Shown here piece after piece: positions 39,211 to 46,874 of a DNA stretch of 53,296 nt. Source of the stretch: a virus; the IMG/VR virus record IMGVR_UViG_3300037485_000957, positions 1-53,296 of that record; one strand, 5' to 3'. Under the pieces are notes generated by a model. That model was not told the origin of the DNA, made no database searches, and was given only the letters and a program-made list of their open reading frames with translations. A program made the position numbers and the translations under genes. Position 1 is the first letter of the stretch; each line of letters starts with the position of its first letter.

Positions 39211-39219
39211 ATGTTGTGA

Positions 39220-39963
39220 TTAAATCATATCCTCAGCGCCGTCGAAGAAGTCAGCAGGGAGATCGTCTGTATTAGGCAGCTCCGCTTTCTTCTTTGATGC
39301 TGGACGCTTCTCTTCTTCGAAGGAAGGGACAGGTACTTCTTTGCGTTCGTTAGTAAGAGGATTTACAGCAGGGATCGATTGGATACCAGCATCCATCATA
39401 GAGGCGAACTCAGGTGATTTCTTAATCTCCTCTTGCAACCACTCAGGTAGCGTCTTAAACACTTCCTCGTCATGCATAAGTGGAGAATACGATACCAATG
39501 GATTGATTGGCAGTGGAGCAGGAAAGCCCTTAGGGATAGGCATGAACGCTTTGATGTTAGCGTATGTCTTTGTCCCGTCCTTCGATGGCTCATGCACCAC
39601 GTTAATCATACACGCTTTACCAAGCAGGTTACGGAAGTCATAAGAAGACGCTTCTTTATCGGAGGCGAACGCCTTACCAGCAATACCTTCAATCATCTTG
39701 CGTAGTCCTGCCTTCTCGTTCATAGTACGAGTGTACTTACATCCCAGTACCATAGGCTTCTCAGGATCGCCTTCTTTGAATACTCGCATTTCTGTCGAGC
39801 TTTCAAATGTGAAACGCATTGTGTCTTTAAGCCCAGGGAATTGTCCCCCTTGCTCCTGATGACCAACGTGGATCATAGAATACAATACTGCGATTTGTGC
39901 TCCTGCGGGGAACAGCTCTTTGTCGAATGATGCACCAGACGTTGGTGCTGTGAATGGATTCAT
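39220..39963 (-). CDS. Single-stranded DNA-binding-like protein
   Basis: The 247-residue protein has a central beta-rich segment (FESSTEMRVFKEGDPEKPMV quoted in part) and LLGKACMINVVHEPSKDGTK followed by TYANIKAF, typical of the OB core of phage-encoded SSB-like proteins. A Pro-rich middle leads to an acidic C-terminal tip (DDLPADFFDGAEDMI), the usual protein-docking tail of SSBs. It lies in the replication region. The call is from pattern and tail. Confidence 0.65.
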   Translation of the reverse strand: MNPFTAPTSGASFDKELFPAGAQIAVLYSMIHVGHQEQGGQFPGLKDTMRFTFESSTEMRVFKEGDPEKPMVLGCKYTRTMNEKAGLRKMIEGIAGKAFASDKEASSYDFRNLLGKACMINVVHEPSKDGTKTYANIKAFMPIPKGFPAPLPINPLVSYSPLMHDEEVFKTLPEWLQEEIKKSPEFASMMDAGIQSIPAVNPLTNERKEVPVPSFEEEKRPASKKKAELPNTDDLPADFFDGAEDMI

Positions 39964-39974
39964 AGTTATTGGTT

Positions 39975-40250
39975 TTAGTTGTTAAATTGTTCGCTGTAAA
40001 GCACCTCTTGATTACCGGCCAGTTCTGTAATGATGTCATTGTGGACATCGAAGAACTCAGCTGTTGAGATGGCTGTGTATTGTGGGCTATCGCTCAGTAG
40101 CGTATGTATGATGGTTTTGATAGTTTCGAACTCATCAACCACTCTGATGCCGCGCTGGCCCTTCTGGCAATAGACGCTTATCATTCTCTTGGAGGTGTAG
40201 TCAACACGGAAGTACTCTTCCTCCGAGCTAAGCTTGAATGTGAATATCAT
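39975..40250 (-). CDS. Small beta-rich protein, unknown
   Basis: The 91-residue product (MIFTFKLSSEEEYFRVDYTS) lies just upstream of the SSB-like gene and overlaps the previous gene by 4 bases. Strand-rich first half, helical second half. No family recognised. Confidence 0.5.
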   Translation of the reverse strand: MIFTFKLSSEEEYFRVDYTSKRMISVYCQKGQRGIRVVDEFETIKTIIHTLLSDSPQYTAISTAEFFDVHNDIITELAGNQEVLYSEQFNN

Positions 40251-40537
40251 AGTATGTCCTCCAGTATTAAGTCAACAAAAAACTCCTGACTGCCACACGC
40301 TTTAGCATGCAAGGCGTAACGCTTTATCTTATCAATGCGCGTCTCTTCAATAGGCTTCCTTTTCAAGTAAAGGGGCTGCTCCTGAGGAGTCTCGGTAATA
40401 GAGAATCTGTTTGACGAGTATCTATTCCCATTTACTAGAAAGTAAGAGCCGTATAACTCCCCTTTGTATAGATTGCCATAAACAAGATCAGTGTCCTGAT
40501 CGCTTATGCAATACATTTCAATGTCACGCTTTGCCAT
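40247..40537 (-). CDS. Small protein, first gene of the SSB transcript
   Basis: I use the ATG at 40537 (MAKRDIEMYCISDQDTDLVY, 96 residues), since the longer open frame upstream starts with a TTG inside the promoter box. The first half looks like a small beta barrel and the second is basic and helical. It is driven by a promoter with the AATAATACC element in inverse orientation. Confidence 0.55.
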   Translation of the reverse strand: MAKRDIEMYCISDQDTDLVYGNLYKGELYGSYFLVNGNRYSSNRFSITETPQEQPLYLKRKPIEETRIDKIKRYALHAKACGSQEFFVDLILEDIL

Positions 40538-40558
40538 ATATAGTCTGTTTGTTTGATG

Positions 40559-40582
40559 CAAATATACACTGTAAATAATACC
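40559..40582 (-). promoter_or_regulatory. Promoter with upstream GGTATTATT element
   Basis: Minus strand: GGTATTATT (complement of 40574-40582), 7 bases, then TATATTTG (40559-40566). About 20 bases of leader. Similar geometry to 11694-11717 and 17680-17706. Confidence 0.65.
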
Positions 40583-40647
40583 TATTACAATATTGTTTTA
40601 TTTTATATGGTATTTTGCGTTAAACGATTGATAGAGAGTGGATTATT

Positions 40648-41268
40648 TTACTGCTTAATCACCTCTATATCCTGTATGATTACATCGGCCTCATCGCAGT
40701 TGGTGTTCATCTTCGCTGACGTGATGCGCTTACCATAGCGGAATAGGTTCATCCCGAATAACTTCGCCTGCTTGCTTCTGTTGCCTTCGTATACGATAAC
40801 GCTTCCTTTGATACTTAAGAACGTAGAGACGAACGCAGAGTCGCTGTTTGCTGGCTCAAATACGGATACTGATAGGCAAGAGTCTTTGCTTGAAATAATA
40901 CGTCCCACACGAATAGTGTCACCCATCACCAAACTATCTCGCCACTCAACTGTATTCTGTGTCTTGCGGGATAAGCGAAACTGAGTCAACCTCAACACGC
41001 GAGACAGCTCAATCTTATCGTCCATCAATTCATTCAAGCTATCCAAGTACGCATCCTCGCGCTGAGCAAACTGCTCTTCCGTTAGCTTGAGTGTACGTGT
41101 GAATCCATCAGCCTCATGCAGCCCATTAAGAACCTCGGCCTCATAGTTGCCCGTAGCGATGAGAGCCTTGTTCTTCCATGATCTGCGCTCCATAGATTGC
41201 AGAAACAAAAGCAACAGTAATACAGCAATGATAGCTACGGCAATAATGGTTTTATTCAACTTTTCCAT
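40648..41268 (-). CDS. Membrane-anchored coiled-coil protein, spanin-like
   Basis: The 206-residue protein has an N-terminal anchor (TIIAVAIIAVLLLLLFLQ, about 7-24), then a long helical region (LKLTEEQFAQREDAYLDSLN; NELMDDKIELSRVLRLTQFR) expected to lie in the periplasm, and a beta-rich end. This topology is that of Bacteroidota phage DUF6549-type proteins and of inner-membrane spanins. A role in lysis or envelope spanning is inferred. It overlaps the XRE gene by 17 bases. Confidence 0.5.
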   Translation of the reverse strand: MEKLNKTIIAVAIIAVLLLLLFLQSMERRSWKNKALIATGNYEAEVLNGLHEADGFTRTLKLTEEQFAQREDAYLDSLNELMDDKIELSRVLRLTQFRLSRKTQNTVEWRDSLVMGDTIRVGRIISSKDSCLSVSVFEPANSDSAFVSTFLSIKGSVIVYEGNRSKQAKLFGMNLFRYGKRITSAKMNTNCDEADVIIQDIEVIKQ

Positions 41269-41545
41269 TGGGATTCATTTGGAGCTTAAAGTTACGAATG
41301 GATACCTCTTGCTCAACCTTACGATTCCTTATTCTTTCATAGCGTAACAATGCCTTCATCATACTACCATAATGGCGCATGGTGATTCTCTTTGTCCTGC
41401 CCTTCTCAAACATACTCACCTGCACCTGAGTGAGTCCAGCCATCTCGGCCAGCTCCGTCTGTGATACGCCAAGCACCACCCGACACATACCAACTTTAAG
41501 ATGCGCAGGGTAATCCAGCTTAATCAATTCTGTAATGCTTGTCAT
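41252..41545 (-). CDS. XRE-family regulator
   Basis: The 97-residue protein has an HTH at about 17-60: MCRVVLGVSQTELAEMAGLT, then QVQVSMFEKGRTKR. The C terminus is basic (RIRNRKVEQEVSIRNFKLQM). It is ATGA-coupled to a small membrane protein and shares the AATAATACC promoter at 41774-41790, so it may read the same operator. It is the second XRE protein in the window. Confidence 0.7.
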   Translation of the reverse strand: MTSITELIKLDYPAHLKVGMCRVVLGVSQTELAEMAGLTQVQVSMFEKGRTKRITMRHYGSMMKALLRYERIRNRKVEQEVSIRNFKLQMNPNGKVE

Positions 41546-41751
41546 TTCGACTTATCATATTTAATGAATCGGCCATCAGTGCCACGTAAACGAATGCTCT
41601 CGCAACACTTCTTAAGGCGTTCAATCTCCTTCAGAGTTTCTTCATGCTCCTTGCTTAGCTTGTTGTAGTAATGAGCTAATGTAAAAAGAGGAACAATGCA
41701 TGACACTGCAAGCACTACTGATTCAACAAATGATAATGTATATTCGCTCAT
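41542..41751 (-). CDS. Small membrane protein with coiled-coil tail
   Basis: The 69-residue product has one hydrophobic segment (VVLAVSCIVPLFTLAHYY, about 11-30) and a charged helix (KLSKEHEETLKEIERLKKCC). First gene behind the promoter, coupled to the XRE gene. It may tether or sense for the regulator; no direct evidence. Confidence 0.55.
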   Translation of the reverse strand: MSEYTLSFVESVVLAVSCIVPLFTLAHYYNKLSKEHEETLKEIERLKKCCESIRLRGTDGRFIKYDKSK

Positions 41752-41753
41752 TT

Positions 41754-41790
41754 CTGATTATTTTAATCAGAGGCAAACTTAGGTATTATT
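41754..41790 (-). promoter_or_regulatory. Promoter with AATAATACC element and leader hairpin
   Basis: Minus strand: AATAATACC (41782-41790), then TAAGTTTG (41774-41781), then a palindrome CTGATTA-AAA-TAATCAG (41754-41770) just before the ATG. The palindrome may be an operator or may hide the start. Confidence 0.6.
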
Positions 41791-41812
41791 TTAATACAAA
41801 TGGATTATTTTA

Positions 41813-42025
41813 TTATGCTTGCTCCAGCTTGAGCATCCTATCGAAGTGCTTTCCCCACATCATATTGAGGATGATCTCGTCTTTATCTGTGAATGATCCT
41901 GTTATTGTTCTCCATGAATCTTTCGCTATAATCATTGCCGAAACTTCACACATCGTATTACAAGCCACTCTGAATGCTAATACATTTATGAGTCTCTTAT
42001 TATGCTCTCTATTAGACAAGTCCAT
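41813..42025 (-). CDS. Small helical protein, unknown
   Basis: The 70-residue product (MDLSNREHNKRLINVLAFRV) is helical with an amphipathic pattern. It lies 6 bases after the PAS/dimerisation gene on the same strand, so it may work with that protein. No family recognised. Confidence 0.5.
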   Translation of the reverse strand: MDLSNREHNKRLINVLAFRVACNTMCEVSAMIIAKDSWRTITGSFTDKDEIILNMMWGKHFDRMLKLEQA

Positions 42026-42031
42026 CTACAG

Positions 42032-42598
42032 TCATTTGACACTGTTGCACAATGTAGTAATTTCTCTGATAACATCGTCAAGTTCTTCAGAAGATGTTTT
42101 TAACATAGAAATCACTTCAAGCTTATCCTTATCTATTCCAGGAGTTTTTGCAATCAGCTCTGACAATGCAATTATATTAGCCAATGGCTTTCTTACTTTG
42201 TGAGATTGTATCCAGGCGATATTCTCAAGCACCCTGCGCTGAGTGTCATACTCATGAGAAGAGATGCTAACAACATCGAATAGCTGTATGCCCATGAAAT
42301 GAAACGTACCTAATCCAAAGGCCACCTCCCATGTGCTCCATCTACTAGCCCCGTTCTTTTGCTTTAAACGACATTGAAAAGAAGAAGGGAATGGGCTGCG
42401 CTCAACAGCTTTGTCCATCGCCTTCTTCATTAAATCCTTATCGTTATCAATGGTGATAAAATGCTCTATGTTCGTCGGGGAGATATGTGATGCGAAGTCA
42501 TTAAACAACTCATTACTGTATGTTATTTCACCTTCATCGGAACTGCATAAGTAAAAAGCATGCAACGAATTCTCTAATATCACATTGGCTGGTATCAT
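42032..42598 (-). CDS. PAS domain plus histidine-kinase dimerisation domain, no ATPase
   Basis: The 188-residue protein has an N-terminal PAS fold (ITYSNELFNDFAS, then ASRWSTWEVAFGLG, then FMGIQLFDV) to about residue 112. A Bacteroidota-type DHp segment follows: ENIAWIQSHKVRKPLANIIA with the phospho-accepting His133, then a second helix to the end. The HATPase domain that normally follows is absent and the gene stops cleanly. It could accept phosphate from, or titrate, a host kinase. It is not a truncation by frameshift, since the next gene starts at once. Confidence 0.7.
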   Translation of the reverse strand: MIPANVILENSLHAFYLCSSDEGEITYSNELFNDFASHISPTNIEHFITIDNDKDLMKKAMDKAVERSPFPSSFQCRLKQKNGASRWSTWEVAFGLGTFHFMGIQLFDVVSISSHEYDTQRRVLENIAWIQSHKVRKPLANIIALSELIAKTPGIDKDKLEVISMLKTSSEELDDVIREITTLCNSVK

Positions 42599-42698
42599 CT
42601 CCTTATTTTACAAAGGCTAATTTATAACATAAGCAGCGACCTACAAGACAAATAATGTAGGTATTCGATACAATGTGGGGGGACTCCCCTATATGAGA
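42599..42698 (-). other. Short gap with GC hairpin
   Basis: GGGG-act-CCCC at about 42679-42690 can form a small hairpin. No T run follows and no TAnnTTTG box is seen. A weak terminator is possible. Confidence 0.3.
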
Positions 42699-43169
42699 TT
42701 ATGCCTTGTTAATGTCCCTCAAAAGAGCGGCCCAATACCCATTAGTTACCGACCTTACTATGTACGCAACTGTGATAAGAACCAATGCAGGGAACATGGC
42801 AGCGTGGAATGCGCTGTCTGTTGAGGTTGTTACTGGATGGCTATGCGAAGGGTGATGAACAGTGAAGGCTATCGCAGCTGGATGCTGATTGTCGTTAGGC
42901 TGGATGGTATCTGAAGCGCGTAGAGGTTGAATCATCATCGGTAATTGGTACTCAAATGTACTCAATTCCTGACTCAAGGCGACCGTATCTCCTGTGATTG
43001 ACACATACCAATACAGCATGCCCACCCCATCAGGATCGACAGTAGGCTTCAGTGTCACCAATTCATGCGCTATCACCTCCCTATACTCACGGATATGGAT
43101 GAGGGTATCGGAGGTAAACCAAGAGCCGTTTTCATTGTGCACAGTATCTCTACTCATCAGCTGCATCAT
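42699..43169 (-). CDS. C-terminally anchored membrane protein, lysis-type
   Basis: I take the ATG at 43169 (MMQLMSRDTVHNENG), which follows AGGAGG, one of the few clear Shine-Dalgarno sequences here; an ATG at 43157 is also possible. The soluble part is beta-rich with a His-rich piece (VHHPSHSHP). A hydrophobic segment near the end (AMFPALVLITVAYIVRSV) gives a C-terminal anchor. It overlaps the holin-like gene by about 20 bases. A spanin or antiholin role is possible. Confidence 0.5.
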   Translation of the reverse strand: MMQLMSRDTVHNENGSWFTSDTLIHIREYREVIAHELVTLKPTVDPDGVGMLYWYVSITGDTVALSQELSTFEYQLPMMIQPLRASDTIQPNDNQHPAAIAFTVHHPSHSHPVTTSTDSAFHAAMFPALVLITVAYIVRSVTNGYWAALLRDINKA

Positions 43170-43404
43170 TACCTCCTTTCTTGTAATTACCAATGTATTT
43201 AAACAGTCCTATGAAATCAAATGTGTTATTAATGAACCCACCAGCAACCAACAGAATAAGCCCGAATACTGCCTTCTCCTGCGTTATCTGATCGAAGTAC
43301 CACAGATATAAGGTAGCGAGAATTGCAACACTCCCAAAGGTCTCTTTCCAGTTCTTTAGGATTGCTATCAGCACACGTAACCAACGAGGGTAATCAGGAT
43401 TCAT
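43150..43404 (-). CDS. Holin-like small membrane protein
   Basis: From the ATG at 43404 (MNPDYPRWLRVLIAILKNWK) the 84-residue protein has two hydrophobic segments (VAILATLYLWYF; FGLILLVAGGFINN) and a charged C terminus (YKKGGNDAADE), as in class II holins. An upstream ATG at 43437 overlaps the previous gene and is the alternative. It would release the M15 peptidase at lysis. The peptidase gene is far away on the other strand, so the link is inferred. Confidence 0.5.
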   Translation of the reverse strand: MNPDYPRWLRVLIAILKNWKETFGSVAILATLYLWYFDQITQEKAVFGLILLVAGGFINNTFDFIGLFKYIGNYKKGGNDAADE

Positions 43405-43420
43405 AGGTGCGAAGATAGTG

Positions 43421-44182
43421 TTAATGCCCACCAACATAGTACATGAACTTGGAATCAGACACAGAGCGCCCTAACAGATCGAACATCTGCCCATCCTTAG
43501 ATGGATAAGGCACTTCGCAATACACAATATCCGATACATGAACACCGCCATTGACATCATGCTCCCGAACAGCAAAGTAATTCATACCGCCCCTGTTGAA
43601 TGGAATACAGACATTGTAGTTGCTCTCAGTAGACTTCGTCTCCACCTCTGGCAGCACGTTAACCAGCGATGTCCAGTTAATAGCATCCGTTGAAGTGATA
43701 ATCTCATAGCTCTTTGTCCCTGCGTTTGAACACGTCATAAACCTCACCTTAACGCTCCCGTCAGCGTGATACGCATAAATACCACACCACTGAACAGCAA
43801 GGCCACCAGCGAGTACTGTATACGGGCAGAAGTTATCAATCAACTGCGCCTGTATCGTATAGCATACAGTGATAGTGTCACTACCTGCTGGAATCAGCGT
43901 TCCATTCTCGATGAACACGCATGCGCTATTGTACTGCTTCACCGCTGTCACATAAGCAGGCTGTCCGCTTGGGGATGAGTAGCTGAACGCTGCTATCTGC
44001 CCTTGGTTAACACGTGCCACCTTAACACAAATAGTAGTGTCACGTATCGCTCCCGACACACACTGCCCTGAGAAATACAAACCAAAGAACGAAGGGAGCG
44101 CCAAGTATGGCTGTGCCGTCCTCGTTACATTACATTGCGCCGTAGCTGCTACGCTTAACAGCAAAAAGAAAAGTGTCTTCAT
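43421..44182 (-). CDS. Secreted protein with T9SS-like C-terminal region
   Basis: The 253-residue protein has a signal peptide (KTLFFLLLSVAATAQC, cleaved after Ala-Gln or as a lipoprotein at Cys). Two beta domains follow; the second (YEIITSTDAINWTSLVN, then MNYFAVREHDVNGGVHVSD) matches the FnIII-like region that precedes type IX sorting tails in Bacteroidota. The end, QMFDLLGRSVSDSKFMYYVG, resembles the DxxGR motif of that tail. A phage protein exported to, or displayed on, the host surface is possible. Confidence 0.55.
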   Translation of the reverse strand: MKTLFFLLLSVAATAQCNVTRTAQPYLALPSFFGLYFSGQCVSGAIRDTTICVKVARVNQGQIAAFSYSSPSGQPAYVTAVKQYNSACVFIENGTLIPAGSDTITVCYTIQAQLIDNFCPYTVLAGGLAVQWCGIYAYHADGSVKVRFMTCSNAGTKSYEIITSTDAINWTSLVNVLPEVETKSTESNYNVCIPFNRGGMNYFAVREHDVNGGVHVSDIVYCEVPYPSKDGQMFDLLGRSVSDSKFMYYVGGH

Positions 44183-44248
44183 GCGCTATTATACGCACCA
44201 AGACACTCTCCTGTTATTCCTACTTAGTAGGTATTAGTTACATGTATT

Positions 44249-44665
44249 TTACACAATCGTTCCAGCGAACCCTGTCATCAACCACGCTGTGTCAGTGAGA
44301 GAATAAGTGATTGTATCAAATGCTGCAGCAGACATTGTTCCAACTGCGTTACCATCAGAATCTTTCACAGATAGCGTCCCTACAGTCCCTGTTGGGCCGA
44401 TGAAAATAACTACCTTCTGACCTAATTGAGCTGCAGCAGGGAGCTTTACAGTGTATGTAGATACAGAATTAGACAACACCGCTGATCCGCATTGATTAGA
44501 CAACTGAGTTGTAGCGGCATTAACCATACTAATCTCTTCTACGGCATTGCCATAGAACGCTTGATTCAAAATACCCTGCAACAAAGGATTCATTTTCGCT
44601 GCAGTAAACTGCCCGTTAGGGATAATCATATTAAGCAATGCTTGTAATTCTGCCTGTGATGCCAT
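44249..44665 (-). CDS. Fibre-associated protein, unknown
   Basis: The 138-residue protein has a helical N terminus (QAELQALLNMIIPNGQFTAA) and a Ser/Thr/Gly-rich beta part (YTVKLPAAAQLGQKVVIFIG) like fibre trimer domains. It shares one base with the upstream gene and is the last gene of the tail-fibre group. Confidence 0.55.
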   Translation of the reverse strand: MASQAELQALLNMIIPNGQFTAAKMNPLLQGILNQAFYGNAVEEISMVNAATTQLSNQCGSAVLSNSVSTYTVKLPAAAQLGQKVVIFIGPTGTVGTLSVKDSDGNAVGTMSAAAFDTITYSLTDTAWLMTGFAGTIV

Positions 44666-45006
44666 TATGCGAAGTCGTTTATGTTAAAATCGTTGTGATT
44701 GAAGTCCCAGCTTCCGTTTACGTATGTCTCTGGTAATGTTGCAATAGGAGCTGTAGTGAAATTTACATTACGGCAAATCCAATTACATATAGTGACAATG
44801 TCCATCTCCCTTAATCCAATCACACTAATGCAGTTGGTGGCGTATGACATCACTGTGTCTGTGTAGTTCTTTGCTATGTACAGCGTCTCAGGAACACACC
44901 CTTCATCGCACCCAATAGCAATCTGCTCGTTGAGGTACGCTAACTGCGTCTTAATAGCTGAATAGCTTATTAACGCGAATGATTGATATTGTCCTAGTGT
45001 AGCCAT
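44665..45006 (-). CDS. Small tail-region protein, unknown
   Basis: The 113-residue product (MATLGQYQSFALISYSAIKT) is Cys- and Asn-rich near its end, helical in the first half. It is one-base coupled on both sides. Likely a fibre or baseplate component from context. Confidence 0.5.
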   Translation of the reverse strand: MATLGQYQSFALISYSAIKTQLAYLNEQIAIGCDEGCVPETLYIAKNYTDTVMSYATNCISVIGLREMDIVTICNWICRNVNFTTAPIATLPETYVNGSWDFNHNDFNINDFA

Positions 45007-46220
45007 TAGACAGCAAGAGTTGTGTATGTTACGTATACCGTAGCCGTACCATCGCCAGCAGCAGGATTACCAACAGATGTCGCTAATCGCAAAATGTCAT
45101 TCACCACATATTGGTTAGATGACGCTCCTGGGTTATACAGGAAGAACTGATCTATCCCCGATGCAGCAAATCCCCACAACCCCGTTGCTACCATAAGCTT
45201 CTCGCTTCCTGAGAAGGATACGATGTTCGCGTTTAGGTTAGTGGTATATGCCGTCGTGTTGAACGTGCACTTAACAAGCACACTGTACACCACGTTGACA
45301 TACCCAGCACCTGGAGCATCCAGCACCTTAATTGGCGTTGTGTAGCTTGCTAATATCTGAGCAGATGACACTGGTACAATCGCCACCTTCATCACTTGTA
45401 GTGAAGAGTCGATGTTAGCCGATGTAATAAGCCCTGCAGTAAGTCCCGTTCCGCTGCGCTTTAAAACAGCCCCGTCTACAGCAAATGGTACTGCCGTAGG
45501 TGATGCTGAAGCGTTTGTCGCGTTAGCTACAACAGAGAGCGCTGCGATAGCGTCAAGGTCTGTCGTTGATAATGGCTTCGATGTAGACACTCCGCGCCAT
45601 ACAGAGCCATCAAACGTGGCGATAATGATGATACCTCCGTTGAGTGCTTGGTTCGCATTGACGCTAATCCCAAACACTGTCATCGTATTAGCACCAAGCG
45701 TCACACCACCCGACACCTCAATCTGGAATTGACTCCCTGCTTTGATGCCTGACGTACCTGCCGTTACAGTGTAGTTGCTCGTTAATGTCGTTGGACTACC
45801 AACAAGCACCTGATACGCCGTATCAACACCAGCGACAAGCGTAAGTGTGCCTCCTACTGGAACAATGGCGTTCGTTACTCCTTGTGCTGCCTGTGGGGCA
45901 TCTATCCCATTTGCGAAGTATTGTACATCCCATGCCGTCCCGTCAAAGAAGCACGTGAACGTACCACTCTGATTAACCTGATCCTGAGAGATCGTTACCC
46001 CTGCAATGACAACACTGAATGTACTCAGTGTTACATCTGCTGTCCATAGCACACTGAAGCTTGCTGGCTCTAATGCTGTAGTAGTCGGGTTGATTGCAAC
46101 ATTACCCACCAGCGTAACAGGGCCAGATGAGTATAAGTTGAGATTAAGCATTACGCCAGGCGCAACGTAGTTGTCTAAAGAGAGTCCCGTAGACGTTATT
46201 TCTATAGAAGCGTAGTTCAT
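45006..46220 (-). CDS. Fibre or tail-tip protein with repeated FDG-x-W units
   Basis: The 404-residue, almost all-beta protein is rich in Val, Thr, Ser and Asn. TFTCFFDGTAWDVQYF and IIIATFDGSVWRGVST, about 120 residues apart, are two copies of a repeat that is common in fibre proteins of Bacteroidota phages. A SPTAVPFAVDGAVLKRSG junction lies in the middle. Probably a side fibre or fibre tip. Last base shared with the neighbour. Confidence 0.6.
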   Translation of the reverse strand: MNYASIEITSTGLSLDNYVAPGVMLNLNLYSSGPVTLVGNVAINPTTTALEPASFSVLWTADVTLSTFSVVIAGVTISQDQVNQSGTFTCFFDGTAWDVQYFANGIDAPQAAQGVTNAIVPVGGTLTLVAGVDTAYQVLVGSPTTLTSNYTVTAGTSGIKAGSQFQIEVSGGVTLGANTMTVFGISVNANQALNGGIIIIATFDGSVWRGVSTSKPLSTTDLDAIAALSVVANATNASASPTAVPFAVDGAVLKRSGTGLTAGLITSANIDSSLQVMKVAIVPVSSAQILASYTTPIKVLDAPGAGYVNVVYSVLVKCTFNTTAYTTNLNANIVSFSGSEKLMVATGLWGFAASGIDQFFLYNPGASSNQYVVNDILRLATSVGNPAAGDGTATVYVTYTTLAV

Positions 46221-46855
46221 TGCGCTGTGATTTTATCGATTGTGATTGATGTCATTACGCTCTCATTAGCAACCTGCTGCTTCACATTGTATGCAATAGC
46301 ATTTACGATACCGAAGTTCAGTCCTGTCAAATTACGCTGAAGGCAAGTAGTTTGATTTCCACTTGACGTAGCATTCAATGGCAGGAAGTCTGCCTGAACT
46401 CTACACGTAGCCGTAGTTACTCCAGTTTTTATAATCTCCACAACAAGGCGATATAGATTCTTGCCATTAAACATCGAGGTAGGCTCAAATGTAAATAAAG
46501 TGCATGACTGCGAAGCGAATGTAACCTGACGCAATGGAGGATTAGTTTGATTCACAGGAGCGTCCTGCCGACTCCATACCGACACCACGATAGAATCCCC
46601 GTCATTCACAAGCTGATTCGCCCCCAATGCGTATGTAGCTAAGTTGAAATAGTCTCCTGTTGTAATTGTTTTAGCTTCTTCCACATCGTAATACAGGCGA
46701 TACACGCCACTTGGGCCTGCGACACCTGGATCACCTGGATCACCTGGATCACCTGGAGTACCTGGAGCGCCTGGAGCGCCTGGAGTACCAGCCACTGAGA
46801 TGTATTGTATCGGGATACTTAAACACCCTAAATTCGTTAAACAGCAACCTGCCAT
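46217..46855 (-). CDS. Collagen-like fibre protein
   Basis: The 212-residue protein has a collagen-type Gly-x-y stretch (GAPGAPGTPGDPGDPGDPGV) at about 27-46, followed by an adhesive-type beta domain. Collagen-like repeats trimerise phage fibres. A 9-bp tandem DNA repeat encodes them and can change in number by slippage, altering fibre length. ATGA overlap with the next gene. Confidence 0.75.
   Translation of the reverse strand: MAGCCLTNLGCLSIPIQYISVAGTPGAPGAPGTPGDPGDPGDPGVAGPSGVYRLYYDVEEAKTITTGDYFNLATYALGANQLVNDGDSIVVSVWSRQDAPVNQTNPPLRQVTFASQSCTLFTFEPTSMFNGKNLYRLVVEIIKTGVTTATCRVQADFLPLNATSSGNQTTCLQRNLTGLNFGIVNAIAYNVKQQVANESVMTSITIDKITAQ
46724..46786. repeat. Seven 9-bp tandem repeats encoding collagen-like Gly-x-y
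   Basis: Units of ACCTGGATC (three copies), ACCTGGAGT, ACCTGGAGC, GCCTGGAGC and GCCTGGAGT run without gaps; they keep the reading frame. Length variation would add or remove three residues at a time. Confidence 0.9.
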
Positions 46856-46874
46856 GTCTTGTCTTTTTTATAGT

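Noticed and set aside
40893-40903. AATAATACG inside the spanin-like gene as a further operator
   Set aside because: Lies within coding sequence without a -7 box. Chance near-matches such as this and one near 17143 are expected in AT-rich DNA.
42677-42692. GGGG-act-CCCC hairpin as a strong terminator
   Set aside because: Stem is only 4-5 bp with no T run on either side, so it is kept as a weak structural note only.
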